Both the position numbers and the translations under genes were made by a program. The notes under the pieces are model-generated. The model was given only the letters and a program-made list of their open reading frames with translations. It was not told where the DNA came from and ran no database searches. 64,000 bases of DNA, taken from assembly GCA_950295325.1 (NCBI GenBank), contig OX485809.1, positions 24,118,001 to 24,182,000 of the forward strand, in the 5' to 3' direction. This stretch comes from Polytrichum commune (Eukaryota > Streptophyta > Polytrichopsida > Polytrichales > Polytrichaceae). Of this stretch, positions 1 to 11,087 are shown piece after piece; within the stretch, counting starts at the first letter, position 1; every line of letters begins with the position of its first letter.

Positions 1-184
1 TAGGATGTCTAGTAAATGTAACCGTGCAATATTCATAATAAATAAAAACCTCGATGATGACCACATTCCAACTGACATGTTTAACAACAAAACAAATCTA
101 CTTTATGATATGTTGGCCCCCTAATTCCACATGATAATGCTCAACCAACAAAATTGCTTGATGATAAGATATTTGCAAGTGTTA
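1..184. other. Gene-free AT-rich flank
   Basis: No coding signal or recognisable repeat boundary is visible. The sequence is AT-rich and continues into a dispersed repeat. Confidence 0.4.
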
Positions 185-375
185 TCCACTTACTTCTTAA
201 TTGGACGTTTATATTTGATTGGTGTGTGGTTAGGTGAGGATCAAGGAACAAACACTAGAAAGACACATGCGTACAAGAGATTGGACTGCGTCTTTAGACT
301 TATTTAGCTACTCCACACTCAATAGTGGACATAATTGGGAGGACTTATGTATTCAGCTAAGGAAGCAACCGGCAT
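185..375 (+). repeat. Dispersed repeat family B, partial copy
   Basis: This stretch resembles 2118-2440 and 54145-54465. Shared pieces include 'cttaattggacgtttatatttga', a 'gtgtggttaggt' segment and 'cataattgggaggac'. It is a diverged partial copy of a repeat found about eight times in the window on both strands. No inverted repeats or target duplication were found. Confidence 0.45.
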
Positions 376-1261
376 GCAATTTTGATAATAAGAATTAAAT
401 CAATGTGAGTTCGATTCCCAATCTTTAAGAAATTATTTTAAAAAAAGAGTAAAAAATTACCACAAATTTGCTAATGCAATGCAAATATGAATGCATAAAT
501 ATGATCAATAGAAGATATGTACCCCACAAATATACTAACTGAATAACAACCCCTTGGGGGGGGGCACTCAATATAGCCCATATGGTGTCACACGGTGTAC
601 AAAAGGATAATAATAATGACAATATGGCTGACAAAGTATACATATGGGAGAAGTAGAATCTGGTGGGGTAAGGTTCGTATGTGCCAACTAGCTACTCCCA
701 TCTTCTGAAACTTGAACCCGCCTACTATCTTGCTCCTCCAAATTAAAACCTCCTCGGTGACCGGCACTTGTAAGTTGAAGATTCTTTAGTGGACGCATGG
801 AAGTCTAGCTGCCCGCGTCCATGGCCCTCCACATTATAGCTGACCGCCAAAATGTGATTGTGCTAAAAAACATGTGAACACGTCCGACCCGTTAATGTCT
901 AGAATCTAATGCACGAGCAGCCTCCATGGAAACTCACCCATAAGCTAATCCAGGTTTCAAGTAACCTCCAGGCTGCATACTAATTAATTTACGGCGTTTA
1001 TGTTGGATGAACGAGAGGCATGATGCTCACGTATGATCATTCCTTTTGTCTGCCGTAAAGTCTAATATTTTCCTGCCGTCACACATGCATGGGGACTCAG
1101 GAGAAGTGACTTTTGTGCTGCTGGATGAAGGGCAAGTTGCCAAGTGACTTTTGTGCTAATGGATCAAGGGCCTCCTCACGTGCTGCTGCGGCGCATGCTC
1201 GCTCTTCCTCGTCGCCATTCATGGCTGACTCCACTACTGAACGGAACGTGGAGAACCAACT
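376..1261. other. Gene-free stretch
   Basis: No gene is supported. A GTTCGATTCCC string near 410 resembles a tRNA B box, but there is no matching A box or cloverleaf. A run of ten G lies near 547. A somewhat GC-richer part (700-1240) shows no long open frame. Confidence 0.4.
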
Positions 1262-1480
1262 GCTAAGTTACATATGAACCAGTTGGAGCTTGAAAAAAAA
1301 TATAAAAAATCCAGTGTCAAAGTCAAGACTCCACGAAAATTGCCCATCATTTCTGAGGAATATTGTAGAGAAAGATACCTCAAAGCAATAAAGAAAACCT
1401 GAAAGATGACAACATGTAACTGGCTGGACTTGGAAACACTGGGATCTCGACCGATTATGCCCATAAATCTCCCAGGACGC
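1262..1480 (+). repeat. Dispersed repeat family A copy
   Basis: The copy begins with 'atgaaccagttggagcttga' and ends with the strongly conserved 'ggatctcgaccgattatgcc'. The same sequence recurs at 48790-48990, 50590-50752, 53885-54065 and 56098-56305 on the plus strand and 52682-52880 on the minus strand. Better copies carry two ACCGGTT-type boxes near the start. No coding capacity is seen. Confidence 0.6.
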
Positions 1481-1484
1481 TGGT

Positions 1485-1718
1485 TGACTCTCTCTCTCTC
1501 TCTCTCTGCACATGTGCCCATGCAGCCTAAGTTGACAATCAAGATCTCTCTCTCTCTCTCTGTGCCTGCGCATGTGCCCATGCAGTCTGAGTTGACAAAC
1601 AAGAACTTGTTGCAGAAGTTAGCTTTTGACACGATCTTTCGATCTCTCTCTCTCTCTGCACATGTGCTCATGCAATCTGAGTTGACAAACAAGAATTGTT
1701 GCAGAAGTTAGCCTTTAC

Positions 1719-1761
<43 letters not shown>

Positions 1762-1822
1762 GCATGTGCTCATGCAGTCTGAGTTGACAAACAAGAACTG
1801 TTGCAGAAGTAAGCCTTTACAA
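1485..1822. repeat. Minisatellite with embedded (CT)n tracts
   Basis: About four diverged tandem units are present. Each has a (CT)n run, then 'gcacatgtgcycatgca', then 'tctgagttgacaaacaagaa' and a 'ttgcagaagttagc' segment. The longest (CT)n run is at about 1723-1757. Expansion of the CT tracts explains most of the length variation between units. Open frames across it are simply repeat translation. Confidence 0.75.
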
Positions 1823-2117
1823 CACCAAATGTTCCAACCACTTCTGATCACATGGAGAAGTCCACCAAAGCCCCTCTCATCTCGTCCCATCCCCACGATC
1901 ATTGCTGCTTGCCCGGCTGTATACTGAGCTTCGAATCAGATTTTAATGTATTGTTGCAGTGGCGGTGTGTTTGGCGCTAGTGATCACGTGCGCTGAAGAT
2001 TATGTGTTGTCATTCTCTCAGGACGCTGGAAATGGTGACTTGGAGCTTTGATGTCGAATCAAAGAGGTTTCCAAACACACGATTATAACGTAGATGTGCC
2101 TAATAATGATGATTCAG

Positions 2118-2440
2118 TTACTTATCCTTAATCGGACATCTATATTTGAGTTTTATGTGGTTTGGTTTTGGCTCCGAGAATGGATACCGAAAAGACGTGT
2201 GCTTGAAAGGGATTAGATTGCATGCTCAAAATATGATAACTGTTCTTGGTTCAATAATCAACACAATTGGGGGGGACCTATGTCACCGTTTGATGAGCAT
2301 GAGAATCCTCGCTTTGGTAATGAATATGATATTTATATGGGCGCCGAAAACTAGCTATGAGGAAAAGAGGCGGTGACGTTGACTTGGATTTGCTAACCAT
2401 CTCGTACTAATTGTGTGTTTCATTTCCTAGGAGAATGGGG
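2118..2440 (+). repeat. Dispersed repeat family B copy
   Basis: This is a long copy. It shares with 54145-54465 the ordered blocks 'atctatatttgag', 'gtggttaggt', 'agattggactgcatg'-like, 'ccgtttgatga', 'agaatcttcactttggtaat'-like and a final 'cgtactaattgtgtg'-like block. Minus-strand copies lie at 7316, 45405 and 46408. Confidence 0.6.
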
Positions 2441-2465
2441 CTAGTTGGAAAAAGTAACCATCTAA

Positions 2466-2950
2466 GGGCCACTTCACACATGAGATTGAGAGCCCTTCAA
2501 GCACTCTCATTGGTGGGAAAGGCGGAGACAGTCCAAGTTCGCTTCACACTATGCTTGAGAGACCAACGGAGTAAGTGAATGCAAGATGGATGCAAAGTCT
2601 ACATGGATGCCTACATGACATCAAATGGATCATGTTTCATGGTCACTTGGATTATTTCCAAAAACCACCTCTTGGAGGTAGGCCTAGCACAAAACTTGGA
2701 GACCATGGCACTCTAAATGCTCACAACCTTTGGTTTATTCTATTTTATTATGTGTGAGGACCTACATGCATAGAAATTCATTGAAATAGCATTTGGTTGA
2801 GGGCCCGGTCACATGTGACTTCACACTACACTTGAGGGTCCGTGACCACACTACATGATTTTGGAAGTGTTTTGGGATGGCCTTGGAAACATTCTTTTGG
2901 ACTCTAAGAATTTCATGGTCACAGCGCTTGGCTCATGTGTGAAGTGGCCC
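2466..2950 (+). mobile_element. MITE-like element, family 1 (TSD TAA)
   Basis: The ends are inverted repeats (GGGCCACTTCACACATGAG at the left; its near-complement ending GTGTGAAGTGGCCC at the right). The direct duplication TAA flanks it at 2463-2465 and 2951-2953. The length of 485 bp, TAA duplication and GGGCC ends fit PIF/Harbinger-type MITEs, which is an inference from family knowledge. Two relatives lie at 43376-43878 and 52198-52677. An internal 60-codon open frame (2575-2757) is largely conserved in the 43-kb copy but broken in the 52-kb copy. Confidence 0.8.
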
Positions 2951-2953
2951 TAA

Positions 2954-3485
2954 GCCCCAGATACCTTAATAGATATTATAGATATCATCTTTCCAAATGA
3001 AGAGAGTTCATGACATTCCACTTTGATGCAGATTTTTTCAAGAAAGCTTGCAATGCTACAATAACCCTAGATTAATATGCTTTAATTGGCTAAGTAAGGT
3101 CTACTATGCTCATGAAGTGTCTTCGGCATATTAAATAATTTGGAAAAATAATATCTTGTAAACTACCCCCCCTCATTTTACATGTAGTCTTGGGGATGAA
3201 ATGGCCTTGAGGGAATCTCCTTGCCCTCTTTTTGACATCCAAAAACGAACCCCTGTGCTTCAAATTCTGCTGAAATAATGAACAAACACATGGAAATGGT
3301 CAGCGGTTCATGATTGCTTGGAACTTTTGACCAAAATTTTAATTTTACAAAAAAAGAAAAAGGGAAAAAGAAAAAGGAAAAGGAAAGGGTCAGCTTAGAC
3401 CCCGAAGGCCAATCAAAGTGAGTGTTAGATCCTATGAGTTTAGGGGCTAAGCTCTCTTACATGATCATCCCCAGTTGAGAAACCA
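2954..3485. other. Gene-free AT-rich stretch
   Basis: Nothing is recognisable apart from an A-rich low-complexity run (about 3351-3385, AAAGG-type). Confidence 0.4.
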
Positions 3486-3493
3486 AACATGAC

Positions 3494-3899
3494 CACGGGG
3501 AGATCACTTCATTGTCAAGTTGACACCACATGCGGACAAAGTTTGCTACCCCTATATTACATGCCATATATCATTTTAAAATTTATGATATTTTCTCTAC
3601 ATATACATAACCATTGATAGTATCTTTTGTATTGTTTTGAAATTTTTAGTCATCTTTATTTTTTTATTAATTGTTTTAGTTCAATTTTGTGTCATTCTAG
3701 TTAGAAACGGTATGTTTTATGAAAAAAACAAATCATCAAATTTAGTTACCATTTTTAACTATGTCATAGGTACTGTGTATATCTACTCATGAAAAAATTT
3801 TGATAAAATTTTGACCCATTTTGGTGGTGCAACTTACCAAAAGAAGATTTTTTTGGTCGCACGTGGTGTTCAACTTGACAATGTAGTGACCCCCCCGTG
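3494..3899. mobile_element. MITE with 8-bp TSD AACATGAC
   Basis: A 406-bp element with inverted repeats of roughly 40 bp. The left end begins CACGGGGAGATCACTTCATT; the right end complement begins CACGGGGGGGTCACTACATT. Both then continue with TGTCAAGTTG. The flanks are an exact 8-bp direct repeat, AACATGAC, at 3486-3493 and 3900-3907. The interior is AT-rich and non-coding. An 8-bp duplication fits hAT-type mobilisation; a Mutator-type element is an alternative. Confidence 0.85.
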
Positions 3900-3907
3900 A
3901 ACATGAC

Positions 3908-6900
3908 ACGAAGAACAATGAACCATTTTCATACACATTCATACTAGATATAAATTACTGGAGATTTATGTCAAAGATTTCATGTGATAGCGAGGGGGAA
4001 GTCGACATCCAAAAATGGACAACCGTTTTAGAGCAGTGGTTTTGGTAGTCAACTGGTCATTAGCTATCAACTTCAAGCATGGCGGATTGCTCTTCAGCAA
4101 TTGCCTACCATGTCAACTGCTACATTAGCAATCAACAAGGCATGCAACAATTATCAAGTAGTCAACCATGTCGATTGGTTGCACCCATGATCATGTGTTA
4201 TCCAATGGTTGGTTGGGGATGGATCACATCCAATCAACACCCTCCCCATGGGTATATATGAACCCCACGGCCTCATTTCACCCTCACTCCACCCTCACTC
4301 CATTGAACCTCCGGGGGGTGGACTCTTCACTGGATACCTAAATGTTGTGCGTGGATCACTTTGAAATTAAACCCCCTCTATACGGGAACTTTATGGAAGA
4401 AAAAAAAAAAGGTATACATTCTAATGGCATGCTAGAAAATGGATTCATGTATTTATACTAAGCCTTTCAAGTGAATATGATAAATGCCTCCACTGCATGT
4501 ACAAAACATAACTATTGACTTGAATAGGCCCTTATTACATATAAAATCCACTTTCACTTTCCAATGAGAAAGTCATTGAACAAATTTTCATTCATAGCAT
4601 GTAACCCAACAATTGCACCAAACAAACAAAGACTAGAGCATAATAACTTAGCCAGAATCAAGAGAGCAAATCTCAAGGAAACTTATGTTGTCCAAGAGCC
4701 TCCAATTTGTAGAAACCTAGAACCCAAATGCAAACCCTAACAAAAATGGACATGGTGGTCATTGGGGACTAGTATTACCATACGACAACAATGGATGAAA
4801 ACGTGTATTGGATGAAATGAACACATCTCTTGTCAAATTTTCCTCTAACCCTTAGGGCCCCCTTTGGTACATCTAGGTTTTAATTTAAAATTCTTCATTA
4901 ACTTCTTAAATGTACACAGTGGTTTGTGGCGGGGGGGGACTCTCTCTCTCTTACATATATTATTCATGCTAATATCTCAAGTAATACCCCTTCTTACTCT
5001 CACGTTAGTTTGTACATGGTGTGAAGAGTCCATCCTCTGGGGGTCGACCTCAATTTTCTAACAATTGTTGCCATTTGGAAACCAAAGGTGAGTTGGAGGT
5101 CCCTGCCCCTGCGGGATGGGAGTTTGTCTAATTTATGTATATACTAAACCACGTCATGGCATTGCATTGCAACAACCATGGATCGGTAGCCAACGTTTGG
5201 ATTATGGCATAGCGTTTGGAAATTGATTTTAATTTGTAGACACTTATTTTGAAAGTGTTTTTCATAGAATATTATTACAAAATATTGGTTTAGGTTTATT
5301 TATAATAGAGATTTTGGATTTAACCACTTATTTTGGAAGTTCAACCATGTTATGTTAGATTAGGTCCCAAAAATATAGCATTTGGTTTAGTGGCAATGAT
5401 TATGGGCTTGGAACTTAATCTAGCACATTATCTTATGTCAAGAAGAAAACGAGAATATATTTGCATGTTCAACATTGATAATCAAAATACTCACTTCTTA
5501 TTTGCACCCAATTTCCAAATTTAGTAGCATTAAGGTATTTGATCGCGCTTGAGGAATAAAGTTCTAAATTGGATCGCTTTTGACACAATAGGCTTAAAAT
5601 GAAAATATGTAGCTAAAGCCCGACTTAACCACATGTTTTTGTGCATGGAGGTCCAAATTAGGCCTTCTAGATGATTTGGGATTCAAGTAGGTCTACTGGG
5701 GGTGCACTCATTATTAGAATCGGGAACCACATGCATGCATGACCCTAAAATTATACCCCTAGTCTACAAGAGTTTCATCTGTTAAGAATGATATACATAC
5801 AATGTAGTTGGGAAATCCCCTCAAATACATCCACAAGTGAGAAATATATAAATCATATATACCCAAATCATATGTATATGTTGGGAAGATCATATGTTAA
5901 AATACTCTTAGCAAGACATATTTATTTATCATTGATGGAATCATTGAACACGCGTTCATCCATTGGATGTAATTCATAAAAAAATTGTTTCTATAGTATA
6001 TATCATTATAGCCAATGCAATGATGGTTTCTAACTCTACCATCAAATGATTTGCCAAATCGTAGGTCCACATTGACTCATTCTTATTTTGCTACCAACAC
6101 AACCTTATTTCCATGTTGAAAGGCATGTTCTAGATGTCAATTAGTTGTTGAGACTCAATCCACATATTGCCAATTATGCGGCACATCCTATATGCCTTTC
6201 CCAAATACCAAGTCTTGGTGGTCAATGTTTTAGCCGACATGCTTTTTGAATCCATTTTTTTCACTTCCTCAAGTACTGCTTGAGAGAAAAATGATACCCC
6301 ATAGTCACATTTCAATTTCAACCAATAAACATTATCCTTGGCTCTAGATAGTCAAACTTTAGGTTTGACATGTAACATATCATACTTGATTCTAGTGAAC
6401 CTATCCTTAGACAATGTGAGATTACCATTCATACTCACATATTGGATGAAACATTCATTTGGACCTCTTGTAGATTACCCACTTCATTATAATTGATTAT
6501 AAACGTAGACATACAACTAGGAGTATATGAATAATACCCCTAGGCATGATTAATACCCCCTTTTGCGCACCCAAAACCAACATTAAATCTAAAACATTGC
6601 ATTTGCACCAAACTCATACATTTGAGACTTCAAATGTGTGAGATTGGTACTAGAGACAAGCATGACATTTTAGCATCCAAAACTGATACTTGAGTAAAAT
6701 TGGACTAAGTTTAAATCCAAATTACAACACGAAGAATTCTTTCGGGGGATTCTACAATAAAGTTGTATGGGTAGAGTCCTCCAATAGAATATGGAGAGTT
6801 TGATTATGATAATATTATGGAAGTAGTGTTGATGATATTTCCATCATTATCATTTATGTATATAGATTCTACATCAAAAATAGGCATATTGGTTTTTCCA

Positions 6901-7315
6901 TCATATTTTAATATCAAAAAATTCAAGTAATCATAGAGGATTCAAATATCTTATGTGAAGTGTATCGATTGATCCACCCACAGAATTGAAGCAACCATGT
7001 GGTCCACATCTTAGGAATCATATATCCAAATATACTTGAATATGAGTTCCATGGGATCAGGTGGGAAAACACCCTAAGGTAAATGGTGATAGAACCGTCA
7101 CTTGAAGCAATGTGCATGTATATTACTAATGACTTTACATTTAGATTAATATCATTAGCTATTGACAAGATTGGATTTCCACATGCAAAAAGCCTATAAG
7201 GTTTCAACTTTCAAAGTTTTTTTGGCAAATGACTCCAAACCAACTCACGGAAGATGTTTATGTGATGGACAATCTCATGATCAATATGTACTTAAGGTAA
7301 GTAGAATGTAAATGG
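3908..7315. other. Gene-free AT-rich interval
   Basis: No open frame longer than about 95 codons and no recognisable protein. Around 4850-4930 there is a segment similar to 16200-16290 ('tagggccccct' followed by an AT-rich tail). This shows a further dispersed repeat, also present inside the 17-kb element. The rest looks like decayed intergenic DNA. Confidence 0.45.
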
Positions 7316-7480
7316 ACACTTTTAGTTGTGCACCCACTTCCTGTAGGATATGAAACGATGAGTCAATGCAAGATGATTAGGAAGTTTAAATCATACCCAT
7401 AGCTATTCCCCTCACGATTTTTGGAGCTCATACAAATATGTTATTCATTATGAGAGTGAATATTCTCTTTCTCATTCAAT
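7316..7480 (-). repeat. Dispersed repeat family B, reverse copy
   Basis: 'gcacccacttcctgtaggat', 'gagctcatacaaatat' and 'attcattatgagagtgaa' match the 46408-46640 copy and the reverse complement of 54145-54465. A nine-C run follows at about 7493. Confidence 0.55.
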
Positions 7481-9284
7481 GATCATAAAGACCCCCCCCC
7501 CAATAAATAAATTATGTTGAGTGTTGAACCTAGCATAGTTGACAAATTTTGAACCAATAGTCCAATTTTTGGAAACATGTGGCATTTTTTTATGCTTTCT
7601 TAGATCCACAATGTGAGCCAAATTTTTACATTAATGATTTCGCTATAGGCATTTTAGTGGTATTTTGATGGAGATTGTACATAAATGGATGAATGTAGTG
7701 AACTATGGGCAAAAGCAAATGGTTAGAACTATACCCATGGGTTTAGGAGCCCTTAGTGGAACTATCATCTTCCCCACCTTGCATAAGTAGGCAAAGCAAA
7801 CAAAGGTAGGTAAACATTCCCTTAGATAATTATGAGCGCATTGTTGAACTCAATGATTTGGTCTCCCTCAAAATAGTGATTGTGTGAGGATAATAGGTAA
7901 ACTATTTTCTATGAACCAATTGGCAATTGCCGTAGTGATTGTGGGATTACAACTTTGAGATTAAGTTTATTGCTATTCTGAATATGAGTTATACATCAGT
8001 GCCAACGACTAGTTAAACTATATTTTTGTATGTGAGATTGGAAATGATTGGAAACTATATTTTTGTGTGTGGTGAATGTAGTTGATTATGTCAAAAGATA
8101 TGAGTGAAATGTCTGTGAATATTAGAGTGTATGTTTGTGAAATGGGAAGATTGCATTGTGATCGAGTTACATTTGATTGAGTTGGAATTGTGAGCAAGGT
8201 GGATTGTGAATGTGAGAAGAGTGGAGATTGAAAGAGGTTGAGTAAAGTGGTCACAATATGGGTGTATGTATGAGTTTCCAGAAGATGAGTAAGAACAAAT
8301 TGAGATAGATAGAGACTAATCATTGTATGAAAAAGAGACCAAAGTAAGAGTAAAAGAGAATAATGTTGTTTGTAGAAGAGAAGGAGGCTTAGAAGTAAAT
8401 CCATCTAAGAGTAAGTGGAACTATTAGCAAAGTGACAAAAGACACTAGGAGCTTAAGACCAAATGTAAAACTATTGGCCAAGGGTGGCCACTGAGTAATT
8501 ACTCAAAAATGAAAAATAGAGTTAAACCATACTTTGGCGGCGCTTTGAGAGGAAGGTCCCCAAGCAACATAGACAAAGTTGAGAAATAATCCAATTGGAA
8601 AGAGGATGAAGAAACTGACTATTGGAGACTGAGAGTTGGAGAAATGCCCTGTGAAAGGGAGAGATTGAAAATCACCAAGGGTTACTTGACAGAGGAATCA
8701 CTTGAGTGTAGTTAAGTCATGTGAAAGACAAAGGAGTATTTGAAAGATGGAAGGTCAAGGGTTAGTTTGAGATAGAGGCCACTTGACAATTGTTGAGACC
8801 TATGAAAGGTGAAGCATGTGATGGATCATGTTGTTGCATTTGTGATTGTGATGAAAGAAAAGAACTATAGTCTTATTGGTGTGTTTGTAGAAGTTGAGTT
8901 AGATGAATCTTTTTACCAACTGAAGATGATGAAAATATAATTATGATTAGTTGAGCAGTTGTGAGGATGTCAAATTATGTGAGAAGAATATTTCCCACAA
9001 TAGAGCTATGGTCTGTAGTAATGATCAGACAAACTATAGTAAATATCTAGAACATCTAGGCATGAGTCGTCCTAGTATTAAGTAGGAATCTTAGATTGAT
9101 ACCTAGTCGGTGAATTATGATCCTTGTATGAAATGTAGGGTAGTCAAGACTATGGTCCTAGCTAATGATTGCATTATTATGAGTAATTATTAAATTTTGA
9201 AAGTAATGAACAACAATTTTGTCTTGCATTGAAATTAACAGTGACCAATTGATAAAGGAACTTGTTGTGAACCAAAGATGTATT
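7481..9284. other. Gene-free interval left of the copia element
   Basis: The plus strand is purine-biased (8000-8800), which creates long spurious pyrimidine-side frames on the minus strand. No protein family is recognisable. Confidence 0.4.
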
Positions 9285-9552
9285 TGTAGAAGTAGAGCAT
9301 TTGATTGCTCGTAGTCAATACAAATATAAAGAAAGAAGCATGAGAAAGAATAAGATTAGAATAAGGCTATCATGCTAGGCCGAAGAGGGATATGAATTAT
9401 CCTATATTGTTTGTGTGAACCAATGAAGAAAAAAAGAAGTAATAAAAGGCAAAGCAAGGAGAGCATAAGACCATCTCATTCCAAGCATTGTTCATATGTC
9501 TTTGGATAGGTGTGTATGCTTGTGCAATCTTATCTCGTATTGATTCCAATAG
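9285..9552 (+). repeat. 5' LTR of the copia element
   Basis: This aligns with 31054-31322 from 'tgtagaag' to 'ttgattccaatag', with scattered substitutions. A 'TGGCGCATCAGAGC' string at about 9629 resembles the plant initiator-Met primer-binding site (TGGTATCAGAGC). It lies about 80 nt past the alignable end, so either the LTR is longer than aligned or the 3' copy is truncated. Confidence 0.75.
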
Positions 9553-9769
9553 GTTATGGGCCCACCATGCAAATGAAGTGCTTAGAGAGTTGATTGAATT
9601 TGAGTATGCGGAGGGGATCTCGAGGAGTTGGCGCATCAGAGCGTTGGAGGTGTCCGAGGGCACATTTTGTTGTTGTAAGTATTTTTTGTTTTTTGTTTTT
9701 GTTTGAATGTACATTTGATGTGATTTGAACATGTGATTTGAGTTTCTTGAGTGTTGAGAGGTTTGGAGG

Positions 9770-10426
9770 TGTGTAAATTTCAAACGTCTGGCATAAGTGT
9801 TTTGAGTGTTCAAGGGTTTTTTTGAGAGCTTTGAAGGAGTTAAAACTCCAATAGTACATGACTTGAGAGACTTGAGTATTGACAAATTTATTTGAAAATT
9901 TTGGAGGTGTTTAGACTTTAAAGCATTTGACTTGAATGTTTTGAGCATTCAAGAGTTTTTTTGAGAGCTTTGAAGGTGTTTCGACTCCAATATTAGCATA
10001 TAACTTGAGAGACTTGAATGTTGAGAAACTTATTTGACAGATTTGGAGGTGTTTTGACTTGACTTGAATGTTTTGATAGTCCAAGAGTTTCTTTGAGAGC
10101 TTTACATGTGTTAGACTCCAATAGTATATGATTTGAAAGGCTTGAGTTTTTTTTAAAGATTCTTTGAGCGTGTAGGATATATTTGAGTTGAAGAGATCTC
10201 ATTTGAATGATTTGAGTGTCCTTAAAATTCTGTTGAGGTGTCAAAAATCTTAATTATTTGAAATTATAAGGCATTTGAGGTAAAGAATATATTATTTGAA
10301 TGATTTAAGTACCTTTCGAACTCTCTTTAGGTCTAGAAAATATTATTTGAATGATTTGAAAGTGTAAGGAATTTGAGGTAAATAAAATCTTATTTGAATG
10401 ATTCGAGTGCTTTAAAGACTTTCACG
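9770..10426 (+). repeat. Degenerate tandem repeats in copia leader
   Basis: About three to four diverged units of roughly 165 bp share 'gacttgaatgttttgag', 'caagagtttctttgagagct' and 'ttggaggtgt'. The same kind of sequence resumes at 27662 on the far side of the 17-kb element, which shows where that element inserted. Open frames here are repeat artefacts. Confidence 0.7.
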
Positions 10427-10430
10427 AGGT
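10427..10430 (+). repeat. Target site duplication, left (AGGT)
   Basis: AGGT immediately precedes the left inverted repeat and is repeated at 27658-27661. Joining the flanks with one AGGT gives 'cacgAGGTGTAGAAG'. This matches the neighbouring repeat unit 'ctttAGGTCTAGAAA' at about 10330, a plausible empty site. Confidence 0.75.
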
Positions 10431-10458
10431 AACACTATATTCGTTAATTGGAGACTTT
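10431..10458 (+). repeat. Left terminal inverted repeat
   Basis: The repeat starts AACACTATATTCGTTA and continues TTGGAGACTTT. It matches the reverse complement of 27630-27657 at 27 of 28 positions. Directly inside lies a subterminal dyad, GAGACTTTGGAAAGTCTC (10450-10467), which could form a hairpin. Confidence 0.85.
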
Positions 10459-10867
10459 GGAAAGTCTCAAAATAAATTGGACCCGTAGTTTCGGATGCGA
10501 ATATTGTGAACGTAGGGAACATGGGGAACAATGGCAACATAATGTTCGAAAGATCCATATGTGATGAATATATATGTTTCTAAATATAGTAATTATTTGG
10601 GGGATAATCAAAACTACGCCAACACAATATTCCAATGTCACAAATTCACAATTATTTTGTATTTTTGATTTTGTATTGAACAAAATTAATGAATCTATAA
10701 ATAGCCATCTGATTTTATATCTAGGGACTCTTGGATGCGTATCCCAAACATAACATCTTAGCCAATTGTGGGTGAATTGAACGGCACATCCCAAACGCAA
10801 CAATATTAAAATAATTTGACAGTGTGTATAAGAAATTGCAAATTAGCATCTGCAATATAATTATATA

Positions 10868-10950
10868 GTTTGGACTCCACATCCGTAAACACAAACATAT
10901 AAAAAACATTTGATAGCGCATGTGAAGTTGGATTCCACATCCGTAAATCA
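10868..10950. repeat. Two decayed palindrome copies
   Basis: 'ggactccacatccgtaaac' (10872-10890) and 'ggattccacatccgtaaat' (about 10929-10947) keep the right half-site ATCCGTAAA and a degenerate left half. They lie downstream of the stop of the left gene. Confidence 0.5.
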
Positions 10951-11087
10951 ATACAATCATGATATATAATTGTAATCTATAAAATTGCTATAAAATGTGT
11001 CTAATATAGTATTCGACCCCAATGTCATATATTTCATGAAAAACCAAGACACATTTCAAATAATTGTGGTCCAACCCTACGTCAATA

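Noticed and set aside
8018-8404. 128-codon Leu/Ser-rich frame on the minus strand
   Set aside because: It results from purine bias of the plus strand, with no family match and no upstream signals.
9397-9948. 183-codon frame on the minus strand
   Set aside because: It crosses the LTR and leader repeats of the copia element; an artefact of repeat sequence.
10431-10435. CACTA (En/Spm) transposon end
   Set aside because: CACTA lies two bases inside the repeat; a CACTA start would give TAA versus TTA flanks, not a duplication, whereas AACACTA gives a clean AGGT duplication. Not fully excluded.
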